From: DATJGR01 sp963735085
Lineage (GTDB): Bacteria; Pseudomonadota; Gammaproteobacteria; Pseudomonadales; Azotimanducaceae
Direction: 5' to 3'
Length of the DNA stretch: 64,000 bases
Assembly: GCA_963735085.1 (NCBI GenBank)
Contig: CAVTJP010000002.1
Span: 1,054,001 to 1,118,000, forward strand
In this document: positions 53,301-62,412 of the stretch, one piece after another
Layout of the letters: every line of letters starts with the position of its first letter
Numbering within the stretch: the stretch's first letter is position 1
Notes under the pieces: generated by a model
Told to the model about the DNA's origin: nothing
The model's database searches: none
Seen by the model: the letters and a program-made list of their open reading frames with translations, nothing else
Position numbers and translations under genes: made by a program

Positions 53301-56300
53301 GTTATCGGCCAGCGTGCTGAACCGCACGTCGATATCGGCGCGCCGCAGATCGATGCCGATGTCGCTACCGGACACCGTGCTGTTGACGAGTTCGAGCGAG
53401 CCATCGCGGTTGCGTTGCCCGCCGGACACGCCGAGGCCGATTGCATCGGGATTGTCCGAGATCGTGGACGACTCGATGTGTACCGACAGTTCGGGGTCGG
53501 CGAGGTTGACACCGATGACGGATGGGACAAAGCCATATGGACCATATTCGTCGACGCCGAATTCATCACCATCGGCATCGAACACATGGCTGTCTCGCAA
53601 CGTTACGTCGCCACGGCCACCAATGTGAATGACACCACCGATGGTTTCATCCCGCGATGACGTGAAATCGTGCTCGCCTGGCCATGGTTCGAATCCGTGC
53701 GCGAGGTTGAGGCTTGTCAGCAGCACACTACCGTTCGGATCGGTCAGGTGAACGCGCAGCACCTGCGTGTCACCCTCGTCTGCCACGCCGCTGCCGTTCG
53801 CATCACCGCTGATCGTCAGATCGGCCCGTCGATCGCCGTCGATATCGCCATCGATGGTCACGCTGTGGGTGATCTCGAGGCCAGCCGCACTCGTCAAAGT
53901 CAGCGTTGTGCCCAGCAGCGATTGATCAAAGGTGATTGTCGCGGGAACGACGCGTTGATTGGCGAGGTAGACCGCTTCGCGCAGCGACGTCAGCCCGTCG
54001 GTTGCGTCGACTATATCGACGGCAGTATCCACGACGATGCCCGGACCACCATCCACGATCGCCACGACCGCCACGCTCCCTTGTTCCACGGCGCCCGCAT
54101 CCACCCTTCCCTCCGCCACGCGACCGTTGCCGAGTTGATCGGTGAGCAGGCCGCTGCCGTTCGTCAGCGGATCACCCGCATTGATGGCAACGCTTGTCGC
54201 GCCCAACGGATGAACAGCGGGGCCACCCTCAACGGCGGTGAGTGGGCCAAGTGCAAGATCTGCCTCGACGACACCGAGCACGTCGGTCGGCGCGGCATTT
54301 GCAAAGCTGCCCTGGCCGATCACGTTGTAGCCCAGGCTCACAACACCGCTGCCGTCGGTGTCTCGCGGCACCGTCGTGGTGGTGACGGTAACGTTGGGTT
54401 GTGGATCGTCGGTTGCGTTGAACGTGCTCGACGCACGTCGCGAAACACCTGCAATTTCAACGATCTCACCAAATCCCGGTTGTTGGCCCAGCAGATACGG
54501 GTTGTAGTCCACGGCCGGCGTATCGACGACGATCGGCTGTTGGTTGGCATCGAACACGACGCCAATGCCTCGGTCGAATAGATCGTCGAGATTCGCATTC
54601 ACACTATTTTCTACGGCTGTATTGCGGGCACCGATGTAGAAACCGAGTTCGGGTTTCGGCACCGGTGGATACGTGGTTGTGGTCGACGTCGTCGTCTCGA
54701 CGTTGAGTGCGACGATCGAGTTGTGCAGTTCGATGCGCGGCGGAAAGCCGCTAGATGGTTCAAGCGAGCCGCCACGAACCCCGCCATTGCCGTTGCTTAC
54801 GATCGTCGAACTCTCGACCGCGACCGAGCCGAAGTGTTCATTCGACACGCCGGTGCCGGTGTTGCCGGAGATCGTCGAGTTGCTGATCTGAAAAGCGGCG
54901 CTGCGATACTGGTAGCTGTCGTTGTTGTAGTACAGGCTCACGGCAGGCGTTATTCCGGCATTGAAGATGCCGTCGCCGACGTTGTTGGCGATCGTCGAGT
55001 GCTCGATCGTGTACCCGCCAACGCGCAATAAATCCAGTCCAGCTTCGCCCTGACCGCCGTGGTTGTCGTAGAGACCACCGCCGGTGTTGCTCGACACAGT
55101 GCTGTTCAGCAGATGCAACGTACCGTTGCTGAATATGCCGCCGCCCACCTCGGCGGCATTGCCGGAGATCGTCGAATTGCGAATTTCGAGTTCGCCGTTT
55201 TCCAGCAGCACGCCGCCGCCAACGCGCCTGAACTCAGTGGTGCTGGCACCAAAATCATTGGAGAATCCCGCGCGTTTAGAGCCATCGTTGGCAACACCAC
55301 CGACGAGGTTCAAACCATCCAGCGCGACCCGATTCTGCGTCGTGTCGAGGTCCACTTTGAGCACGCGATCGCGATCACTCGCATCGAGCGTGATGTCGGC
55401 GCTGCCATCGCCGTTTACATCCCCGGAGATCACGATCGACTCGGTGATGATCAGTTGGCCTAACGATAGATCAATTGTGCCGTCGGCGAGAGATGGATCG
55501 AACCGTATGTCGTCGCCGCTACGCGCCAGCGCGATCGCCTCGCGCAGACTCAGTCCTGCGCCGATATGGCCCTGCGTATCGAGTTCGTCGACCAGCGTCG
55601 TCACAATCCAACTTGTGGGCGGGGTCTGCACGCGGACGTCGCCTTCCGTTGCGCCAATGTCGATTGCGTCGCCTTGAATGCGCGCCGCGCCGGCTTCATC
55701 GAACAGAGGCGCGGTCGCACCGGGAATCAGCGCGGTATCGCCGGCGTCGATCGCATCGCTGCCGGCGAGCAGACTGTGCACTTCAATGCCGTTGCCACCG
55801 TCACGCAGCGCGCTCAAGCGCACGTGCGTAAACGGCCCATGAATGTCGGTCGATTCGATTGTGGTGGGTCCGCGGCTGCCGTTACCGATGAGGTTGTAGC
55901 CAAGCGATACAATTGCCGAACCCTCATCGTCCGGCTCGAATCCGTCGTCGACGAGATCCGCGGGGGCAGCATTGTCGAAGATGCTGTGGCCAACTCGAAC
56001 CAACGGCGCGTCGTCGACAACGGGATCGACATTGACCTCGAACGCGCCGAGCGGTTCCAGACCCGCGCTCATCAACGTACTGTGCGTCACCAGCGCATCG
56101 GATTCGGTGAAGATCAGTGCAAACGACGTGCGCTGGGCTTCGTTGAGCGAATCGAGTGGCTGAACATTGTTGCTCGACAGCGTCGAGTTGGTGATCGTCA
56201 GTTGGCCTTTGTTGTGGATCATCTCGCCGCTGCCAAGCGGTGCGCTGTTGTCATACAGCGTGCTGTTGAGCACGGTGAGCGAACCGGCGTTGAAGATTGC

Positions 56301-59300
56301 ACCGCCACCAGTGGTTGATCCATTGTCTGTGATGCGGGGTGTGCCATTCGCCCATGAGACGTTATGCGTCAACACGCTGTTTCGCACCTCAACGGTACCG
56401 TTTGTAATCCGGATCCCGCCACCGGAACCATCATCGACATCCTGGATGCGTTCCGCGAAGCCGTCGGTAATGCGTAACCCGGTTAACACCAAGGTACCTG
56501 CACCGCTACCGTTCACATCGAACACGCGGGATTGGTTCGCCCCGCTGATCGTGACGTTCGGCCCACCGTTGCCATCGATGTCACCGTCGATCGTGATGGG
56601 TCGGTCGAGCGTCAGCGCGCCTTGGGTCAGATCGAGTGTGACATTGCGCTGCGATACCACGCCGTTGCCCGTATCGATCGCGAGCAATCCAGGATCGAAG
56701 CCGATGACATCACCGTCGAGCGCGAGTGCCACTGCCTCTCGAAGACTGAGCTGGTTGTCGGCACCTGCGGGCTGGCCTGGATCGTACCCGTCGGATTCAT
56801 CGACCAGCGTCGTCACGACGAACGTTTCCGCAGCCTTGACCTCGATGGCAACCGGCGCCACAACCGTTGTCGCGCCGTCGGAAAGAGCCACGCTGAACAG
56901 GTCACCGCCGGCGAACGCGCTGTTCGGCACATAATTGAACGTGCCATCCACCGCGACGCTGACGGTACCGTTGCTGGGACCCGCGTCGGGACCGAACGTG
57001 ACCGCCTCGCCGTCGGCGTCGGTTGCCGTGAGTACGCCCGCCAGCGACGCATCGATTGGCGTGCGGAAGGTCATGGTGAGGAGTTCCGGCGCGTCGTTGA
57101 TCGCCGCGACGGCGATGTCGATGTTGCCGTTGGCAGCCGTCACGCCGTCAAACGCCGAATATTCAAACGCATCGCCACCGTTGAAATTGGCGGCAGGCGT
57201 ATAGATGAAGTTGCCCGCGGCATCGAGTACGACCGCGCCGTGGGCAGGTGCATCGACGATGCTGAACTGCAACGCATCGTCTTCGGGATCGGACACCGGT
57301 AATGCGCCAGACAGCACGCCATCTTCGTCCACCAATAACGTTGCAGCGCCGGCAAGCGGCGGCTGATTCGGTGACAGATCGGCAAGTGCCGCGACGATCG
57401 CCGCCTGATCGACGCTGCTGCCATCACCGAACGTGAACTCACTCAGCACGGCCGGATCAGCAATCTGCCCCGCACTATCGAAGTAATCGCGCACGATGAC
57501 GCGGTCATCTATGCCACCAACCAACACGACGAGATCCTTGCCGGTGCGTGCGAACTGCAATTCCGCAAACGCAATGTCGTCGAGGAATTCGATGCGGTCT
57601 GCGCCTTGAGACACGCCGCCCTGTGCATCGACTATGTGCAGTATATCGACGCCACCACCACGGCCGAATCGAAACGTGTCGTTGCCGGCCCCGCCGTAGA
57701 GATGATCGAAGCCAGCGCCCCCTTCCAACGTGTCGTCGCCGGCTTCGCCGTCCAGCACATCGTCACCGGTACCGCCGGTCAACACATCGTTGCCATCGCC
57801 GCCGGCAAAGATGTCGTTGCCACTGCCGCCATCGATGTTGTCCGCACCTGCGTCACCGGTTCCTTGGTCATTGCCGGATCCGCCGACGAGCACGTCGACA
57901 CCGTCGCCACCCTGCAAGACGTCGTCATCCTCGTCGCCAAATAACTGATCGTCGCCGAGGCCGCCTTGCAGCAGATCGCTGCCGGTGCCACCGCTGAGCG
58001 TATCGTTGCCGTCACCGCCGTCGATCAAATCAGTGCCGACACCGCCCGACAGCATCACGTCATTGCCATCGTTGCCGACGATGACGTCGTCACCGTCGTC
58101 GCCATAGATGCTGTCGTTGCCGTCTCCGCCATGCAGCGTATCGGCGCCGTCGCCGCCGTGGATGACATCATCGCCCGCATCGCCACTGACCTGGTCATCG
58201 CCGGCGTCGCCGAAAATCGTATCGTTGCCGGCCAACGATGCATCGTATGCGGGTGGCGGTTCGCCGAACGTGATGCTCGAACCGCGATCTCCGGAAATGA
58301 AATCGTCGCCCTCACCACCATGGATTTCATCGCCACCTTCGTCACCGATCAGTGCATCGTCGCCGGCGCCGCCGAACAGCACGTCGTCATCCTTGCCGCC
58401 GAGGATCGCATCGCGCTCTGTGCCGCCGTCAATCATATCGACGCCCTCGGCGCCATAGATGCGATCGAGGCCCGCACCGCCACTGATGGAATCGTCGCCG
58501 GCATCACCAAACAACGTGTCGGCGCCATCGCCGCCGCTGATCAGATCATTGCCGATGCCGCCCGATATGAGGTCGTCATCCGCATCGCCGAACAGCTCAT
58601 CGTCACCGCCGTTGCCGCGAATCTGATCGTTACCGGCACCGCCCGAAATCCGGTCGCTGCCTTCGAGCACGGGATCGATCGGATCGGAGCCGAGCAGAAA
58701 CGCGTCGCGGTCACCCCATAGTGAATCGTTACCGTCTCCCCCCTCGATGATGTCGTTACCTTCGTCACCGGCGATGGTGTCCGCATCGATGCCGCCGTCG
58801 GCGAAGTCGTCGTCCAGACCGCCGCGCAGAATGTCGATGCCGGCATCGCCTGCAAGACTATCGTTGCCTTGCTGGCCAAAGATCTGATCATCATCGGTGC
58901 CACCATGCAGATCATCGTTGCCCCCGTTGCCATAAATCCGGTCGTCACCGGCACCACCGAATACGATGTCGTCACCATGCAGCGATTCATCGAGCGCAGC
59001 CACGCCCAGCAATGCCGTGCGATCGCCTTCGATCACGTCGTCACCGTCGCCCCCATCGATGAAGTCGTTGCCCAGTTCACCGAACAGGATGTCGTCGCCC
59101 GCGCCACCGTCGATCAGATCGTCGTAGGCGATACCATCGACCGGCGCAAGCGCAAACAGGCGCGTCGCGTCGTGGTACGACACCGTCGTCGCCGGTGGAT
59201 GGTCCGGGTCGATCACGTCACCCGCAGAAACGCCGGGGTCATACAGCAGCGCCGAATCGCCGAAGATGACGTCGCGGTCGTCGCCGCCGGCGAGGATGTC

Positions 59301-61688
59301 TCCACCACCGCCCCCGTGTAGCGTATCGATGCCCGCGCCACCGCTGAGAAAGTCGTCGCCTTCGCCGCCACTCAATGCATCATCGCCTTCATCGCCATCG
59401 AGCACATCCGTTTCGCCCGGTACGCTCAACAGACCCGCGGTGATCACATTCTGGTGACCGACGAGTGTGTCGTCGCCGATGCCACCGAACGCAAAATCGG
59501 AACCAGCGCCACCGACGATGGAATCGTTGCCGTCGCCACCGTCGATCTGGTCGGCGCCGTCGTCACCGAGCAACACGTCTCCCGCGCCGAAGCCGTTGAT
59601 GCGATCGTCACCGGCGCCACCCGAGAGTGAGTCAGCGGCGAAGCCGCCGTTGAGTTCGTCGTTGAGCGATGAGCCCGTATGATCGGCCGACGTGGTCGGG
59701 TAGTCGGGGTCGGATTCCCCGAAGAAGGTTTCGCCATCAATCACCAGTCCCGGCAGCGTATTGATCTCGGGAACGGTCGGCAGCACCAGCGTAAAGTTGT
59801 TGTCCGGTGTGTAGCCGACGATCTTGAGCTGATCTCCGTTGCTGCGAAAGATCGTCAGAATCTCCGAGCCGGGAATAGAATCATCCAGATGGATGACATC
59901 GTGCTGAGTCGGCGCGAACTCGGCGTGGTAGACCTTTACGCCGTCGTCAGTAGCGAACAATCTGATGCCGGTGGCCGGATACAGGGCCGCCAGTGTCTGG
60001 CCATCGATCTTCGCAACATTGACGCCGTCGAAATCGATGATCGAGTCGCGGCCGTCGCCGGAAATGAATTCATAGGTGTCGTTGCCTGTGCCGCCCGTCA
60101 GCGTGTCACCGTCGCCCTTGCCGCCGCGCAGGATGTCGTTGCCGTCGCCGCCGTAGAGAAGGTCGCTTCCATTGCCACCATCGAGAACGTCCGCACCGCG
60201 CTTGCCGTAGAGGTGATCGTCGTGGTCGCCTCCTACCAACACATCGTCCTGATCAGTGCCGAAAGTAACTCGGTCGGACAGTTCCGCGTACGCAGCCGGA
60301 ATCTGCGCGTCGGGTGCGAGCGGTATAAACGCCGGACCGACCAGCCGTGTCGCGCCGAGCACGCGATCCTCAAACGTCGTGAATTGCTCCAGCGAGAAGG
60401 TACTGGCCGAGTTGGCAGTATCGGTTTTCAGCAGCGCTGAAAAGAACGCTACTCGGTCGAGCAATTCCTGACGGTCGTTGAATCCATTCGCAACGTCTCC
60501 ATCCTTAGACGCAAGCTGTGGGGTGTCTTCAATGTTCGCCGGGATCAGCGCATATGGGAGTCCATGTAAGATCGAGTAGCGTGTGCTGCGGCCGACGCTG
60601 TCGGTTGCTTCCGCCAGATCGAGGAGCTCCGCAGCACCGACACCCACCATCGATCTGACTTCACCGACGATGAGGTTGCGTCGCGCGCCGTCACGGATCG
60701 GCGCAATGCGATCGATGATCGCGGTCAAGCCTTCATAAGCCGCACCTACTCGAGTCGATTCGTCGTCCGAATTCAGACGCGAACGGATAGACGATTGATC
60801 GTTCTGGTAACCCAGTTCGGATCCGAGCCCCAACAGGTCCGCCAGACCGGTGACGACCCTTTCGGTCGACGCTTGCGTGACATTGGATGCCGCGCGATAT
60901 AGCCCGTTCGCACGCTCGAACGTCATCGCCGGATCAATGAGATTGAGGGCGTACATGTACATCGAGGCAGTGGAGATGGCCCGGGAACTGTGTGCGCCGG
61001 ACAGCGACGGAAAAGGCGATTCCTTATCCGTGGCGATCTCCACCGCTTTGCCAAAATTGATCAGCGGCAGGTTCGAGACAACATCGCCCTGCACTTGAAA
61101 TCGCGTGACCGGCAACACGTTCAGCACGTCTTGCAGAACTGCCACCTGTTGACCGATACCAGCGCCATTGAACGTCGTCACCCGATTCACTAAATCGGGA
61201 CTGAGCGCGCCCGAGAGCAGCGCTAAGTGTCCACCTAGCGAATGGCCTACCACATCGATCTGCGAAACCTCAGGGAGGTTGGAGATTTCCGTCAGGAAGT
61301 CTGCGAGCGCACTAACTTGAGGCAGCGCGACGCCTGTGGAGAGAATTGCAACGACGTCAGCCACGACCAGATCACGAAACAGGTCTTCCGGCTCAGTACC
61401 TCCTATGCCGAGGATGTACCGACCGGTTGCCTTCTCGCGAAACAGCGCTGCTTGGAATCCGTCAATCAGCGATTCGCCGTTGTAGTTCTCGGCCACAACG
61501 AATTCGTATTGGTCGGCGAAGTCTCTGGCGAGGGAGTCGGGCAGGATGGGGTCGTTCGTGTTTCCATCGCGCAACGCGGCCACGAGCGCGCGCGGCGAAG
61601 CACCGGGCTGGAGGTCTACAACCTTGTCGTTGTAGACAATGCTGCTGATAAGGCTGCCGACATACGCGTCTTCAATTGTGCGATCCAT
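50373..61688 (-). CDS. Giant type I-secreted protein: lipase-like domain, RTX repeats and CSLREA/beta-helix modules
   Basis: 3,771 residues from the ATG at 61688 (AGGGG site six bases before). Residues about 1-360 resemble class 3 lipases or phospholipases, with VVGHSLGGHLAL and predicted nucleophile Ser150. RTX nonapeptide repeats (GGxGxD) fill about 475-560 and 660-1340, followed by a haemolysin-type linker and two cadherin-like domains (about 1440-1620). Three CSLREA-type modules (TSLREA or LSLREA motifs) with right-handed beta-helix-like text span about 1620-2900. A cadherin-like domain leads into a second RTX block with five 111-residue repeats (about 3090-3640). The end is a typical type I secretion C-terminus without an N-terminal signal. 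HlyB/HlyD-type genes lie upstream. Toxin, adhesin or both are possible. Confidence 0.88.
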   Translation of the reverse strand: MDRTIEDAYVGSLISSIVYNDKVVDLQPGASPRALVAALRDGNTNDPILPDSLARDFADQYEFVVAENYNGESLIDGFQAALFREKATGRYILGIGGTEPEDLFRDLVVADVVAILSTGVALPQVSALADFLTEISNLPEVSQIDVVGHSLGGHLALLSGALSPDLVNRVTTFNGAGIGQQVAVLQDVLNVLPVTRFQVQGDVVSNLPLINFGKAVEIATDKESPFPSLSGAHSSRAISTASMYMYALNLIDPAMTFERANGLYRAASNVTQASTERVVTGLADLLGLGSELGYQNDQSSIRSRLNSDDESTRVGAAYEGLTAIIDRIAPIRDGARRNLIVGEVRSMVGVGAAELLDLAEATDSVGRSTRYSILHGLPYALIPANIEDTPQLASKDGDVANGFNDRQELLDRVAFFSALLKTDTANSASTFSLEQFTTFEDRVLGATRLVGPAFIPLAPDAQIPAAYAELSDRVTFGTDQDDVLVGGDHDDHLYGKRGADVLDGGNGSDLLYGGDGNDILRGGKGDGDTLTGGTGNDTYEFISGDGRDSIIDFDGVNVAKIDGQTLAALYPATGIRLFATDDGVKVYHAEFAPTQHDVIHLDDSIPGSEILTIFRSNGDQLKIVGYTPDNNFTLVLPTVPEINTLPGLVIDGETFFGESDPDYPTTSADHTGSSLNDELNGGFAADSLSGGAGDDRINGFGAGDVLLGDDGADQIDGGDGNDSIVGGAGSDFAFGGIGDDTLVGHQNVITAGLLSVPGETDVLDGDEGDDALSGGEGDDFLSGGAGIDTLHGGGGGDILAGGDDRDVIFGDSALLYDPGVSAGDVIDPDHPPATTVSYHDATRLFALAPVDGIAYDDLIDGGAGDDILFGELGNDFIDGGDGDDVIEGDRTALLGVAALDESLHGDDIVFGGAGDDRIYGNGGNDDLHGGTDDDQIFGQQGNDSLAGDAGIDILRGGLDDDFADGGIDADTIAGDEGNDIIEGGDGNDSLWGDRDAFLLGSDPIDPVLEGSDRISGGAGNDQIRGNGGDDELFGDADDDLISGGIGNDLISGGDGADTLFGDAGDDSISGGAGLDRIYGAEGVDMIDGGTERDAILGGKDDDVLFGGAGDDALIGDEGGDEIHGGEGDDFISGDRGSSITFGEPPPAYDASLAGNDTIFGDAGDDQVSGDAGDDVIHGGDGADTLHGGDGNDSIYGDDGDDVIVGNDGNDVMLSGGVGTDLIDGGDGNDTLSGGTGSDLLQGGLGDDQLFGDEDDDVLQGGDGVDVLVGGSGNDQGTGDAGADNIDGGSGNDIFAGGDGNDVLTGGTGDDVLDGEAGDDTLEGGAGFDHLYGGAGNDTFRFGRGGGVDILHIVDAQGGVSQGADRIEFLDDIAFAELQFARTGKDLVVLVGGIDDRVIVRDYFDSAGQIADPAVLSEFTFGDGSSVDQAAIVAALADLSPNQPPLAGAATLLVDEDGVLSGALPVSDPEDDALQFSIVDAPAHGAVVLDAAGNFIYTPAANFNGGDAFEYSAFDGVTAANGNIDIAVAAINDAPELLTMTFRTPIDASLAGVLTATDADGEAVTFGPDAGPSNGTVSVAVDGTFNYVPNSAFAGGDLFSVALSDGATTVVAPVAIEVKAAETFVVTTLVDESDGYDPGQPAGADNQLSLREAVALALDGDVIGFDPGLLAIDTGNGVVSQRNVTLDLTQGALTLDRPITIDGDIDGNGGPNVTISGANQSRVFDVNGSGAGTLVLTGLRITDGFAERIQDVDDGSGGGIRITNGTVEVRNSVLTHNVSWANGTPRITDNGSTTGGGAIFNAGSLTVLNSTLYDNSAPLGSGEMIHNKGQLTITNSTLSSNNVQPLDSLNEAQRTSFALIFTESDALVTHSTLMSAGLEPLGAFEVNVDPVVDDAPLVRVGHSIFDNAAPADLVDDGFEPDDEGSAIVSLGYNLIGNGSRGPTTIESTDIHGPFTHVRLSALRDGGNGIEVHSLLAGSDAIDAGDTALIPGATAPLFDEAGAARIQGDAIDIGATEGDVRVQTPPTSWIVTTLVDELDTQGHIGAGLSLREAIALARSGDDIRFDPSLADGTIDLSLGQLIITESIVISGDVNGDGSADITLDASDRDRVLKVDLDTTQNRVALDGLNLVGGVANDGSKRAGFSNDFGASTTEFRRVGGGVLLENGELEIRNSTISGNAAEVGGGIFSNGTLHLLNSTVSSNTGGGLYDNHGGQGEAGLDLLRVGGYTIEHSTIANNVGDGIFNAGITPAVSLYYNNDSYQYRSAAFQISNSTISGNTGTGVSNEHFGSVAVESSTIVSNGNGGVRGGSLEPSSGFPPRIELHNSIVALNVETTTSTTTTYPPVPKPELGFYIGARNTAVENSVNANLDDLFDRGIGVVFDANQQPIVVDTPAVDYNPYLLGQQPGFGEIVEIAGVSRRASSTFNATDDPQPNVTVTTTTVPRDTDGSGVVSLGYNVIGQGSFANAAPTDVLGVVEADLALGPLTAVEGGPAVHPLGATSVAINAGDPLTNGSGLLTDQLGNGRVAEGRVDAGAVEQGSVAVVAIVDGGPGIVVDTAVDIVDATDGLTSLREAVYLANQRVVPATITFDQSLLGTTLTLTSAAGLEITHSVTIDGDIDGDRRADLTISGDANGSGVADEGDTQVLRVHLTDPNGSVLLTSLNLAHGFEPWPGEHDFTSSRDETIGGVIHIGGRGDVTLRDSHVFDADGDEFGVDEYGPYGFVPSVIGVNLADPELSVHIESSTISDNPDAIGLGVSGGQRNRDGSLELVNSTVSGSDIGIDLRRADIDVRFSTLADNGSAAIQYGPFESGARFSHSIVSGAVLGQSFGTESLGFNLFADGAAPTIDGGAQLSDIIGGVSDLGALADNGGPTPTHLPGTLSAARNGGDPIAVAGVDGIPTTDQRGMIRGIDQLDIGAVELVGSVVNTPPTVTGETATAVRDGVITFTTAELLANDADVDDDALIIVSADDALNGTIVLANDVLTFTPAPEYVGPASFDYLVSDGVDLRNARVELTVIRPAGTVISGTANADNLVGRSGAQTIIGLAGDDVISGGAGNDRLIGSTGADLFNGGPGNDTLYGDEGDDTFRYADDGAGFDTVSGGNGFDVLQGSADNDTFGLTGLDAGSSIERINGGDGFDIITGGSGAQTLDFSNVELISIERIDGAAGNDLITGSAGADVIVGGAGNDTLDGGAADDVFAYEGDANGFDTVSGGTGFDVLEGSTGDDVIGLTGFDAGNGIERIDGGTGHDIITGGSGAQTLDFSNVELISIERIEGAAGNDAINGSAAADVIVGGSGNDTIDGGSGDDIFIYEGNANGFDTVSGGSGFDVLLGSAGDDVFGLTGFDSNSGIERIDGGTGVDIVSGGSGAQTLDFSNVELFSIERIEGAAGNDVITGSATADVIVGGSGNDTLEGGAGDDTLLYEGASNGFDTVSGGAGFDLLRGGSDDDVFGLTGFGANNGIERIDGGMGYDIITGGSGAQTLDFSNVELISIERIDGAAGNDSIIGSAGADSIVGGGGNDTLVGGDGDDTLLYEGASNGFDTVSGGTGFDLLQGSANDDVFGFSRFDANNGIERIDGGTGIDIIAGGSGAQTLDFSNVELLSIERIDGGAGNDAITGSAGADVIVGGAGNDALAGGAGDDWLSGESGSDTYRFATGFGDDVIDEQGSLGNTDVVAFDGGIAKDDLWLYRQGDDLLLGLVGSNDSVTVAHWYADDTQQVERIEVASFVLLSDQVDQLVAAMAAFAPPTGIGGVYTQAMNDDVLPVIAAAWQASG
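50780..52440 (-). repeat. Five tandem 333-base repeats in the giant RTX gene
   Basis: An anchor (encoding TLDFSNVEL) recurs at 50911, 51244, 51577, 51910 and 52243, exactly 333 bases apart. Each 111-residue unit contains an RTX pair, a GLTGFD strand and IERIDGGTG. Copies differ at many bases, so the array is older than the pilY1 array. Outer limits are approximate. Confidence 0.85.
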
Positions 61689-62379
61689 CACTCACCCCTG
61701 TTTCAATTGATGCCCGAATCCAATCCTTTGCTGACATGCCGCCGCTTTTGCAAACAAAGGCATGTGGGAATCCAACCAGCAGGTTCAATCCACGGCGCCC
61801 CAGGATGTACTCTTCCCATTCGCCAACGACTTCGTCATGCCTTCGTAGCTCATAGCGCACGTGTGAAATCGTGTAATGGCGTGTCGATGGGATACCCTTC
61901 CACGCGCCGGTGCCGGTGACGCGATATTCTGGTAGTTCGGTGATTGTGGTCTCCGTCTTCTTGTAGCAAGTGAAGGGATTGTTTGGTCGTGTGTCCGACG
62001 CAACTTCCTCCAACGTGCAACCGCTTCGCAAAACGCCGATTTCTGCCTGCATTGGAGCGACATCTTCGTAGATCAATACGTATCGGCTGACCGCACCGAA
62101 ACCTAGATTGACGGAATACACTTCCTTCCCCTGAACAATTCCCAAGACATCCGTGTGAATCTTCGGAGGAATCACCAACTGCATCGTTTCGCACCGTTCA
62201 TGCCACCGCACCCAGTCCACGGCACCATAGGCGAGGAAATACCACTGCGGAGCCAAAACGATCAGCGCAACCCCTACCCAATACACCCGCGGGTGGGCTT
62301 TGCGCGGACAAAACCGCCGCCAGATCAAAACTCCAACGAACGCGCCAATGATCCACATTGGTAGAATCACGAGGCCCAC
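61672..62379 (-). CDS. Two-TM membrane protein of unknown family, possible immunity or accessory partner of the giant protein
   Basis: 235 residues from a GTG at 62379, with a GGGGAG site eight bases upstream. Two TM helices (about 1-21 and 33-52) flank a positive loop (RRFCPRKAHPR), so by the positive-inside rule both ends lie in the periplasm. The 180-residue C-domain has four Cys (HERCETM, SGCTLEE, FTCYKK, FVCKSGG) that could form disulfides there. I recognise no family. It lies between the HlyD-type gene (33 bases) and the giant lipase-RTX gene, whose start it overlaps by 17 bases, so the two are probably co-translated. Periplasmic-facing proteins in this position often neutralise a secreted lipase; this is inference, and an export accessory role is the alternative. 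Confidence 0.7.
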   Translation of the reverse strand: MGLVILPMWIIGAFVGVLIWRRFCPRKAHPRVYWVGVALIVLAPQWYFLAYGAVDWVRWHERCETMQLVIPPKIHTDVLGIVQGKEVYSVNLGFGAVSRYVLIYEDVAPMQAEIGVLRSGCTLEEVASDTRPNNPFTCYKKTETTITELPEYRVTGTGAWKGIPSTRHYTISHVRYELRRHDEVVGEWEEYILGRRGLNLLVGFPHAFVCKSGGMSAKDWIRASIETGVSDGSHN

Positions 62380-62412
62380 TACCGCATCTCCCCAACAACA
62401 CCACTCATTCCC

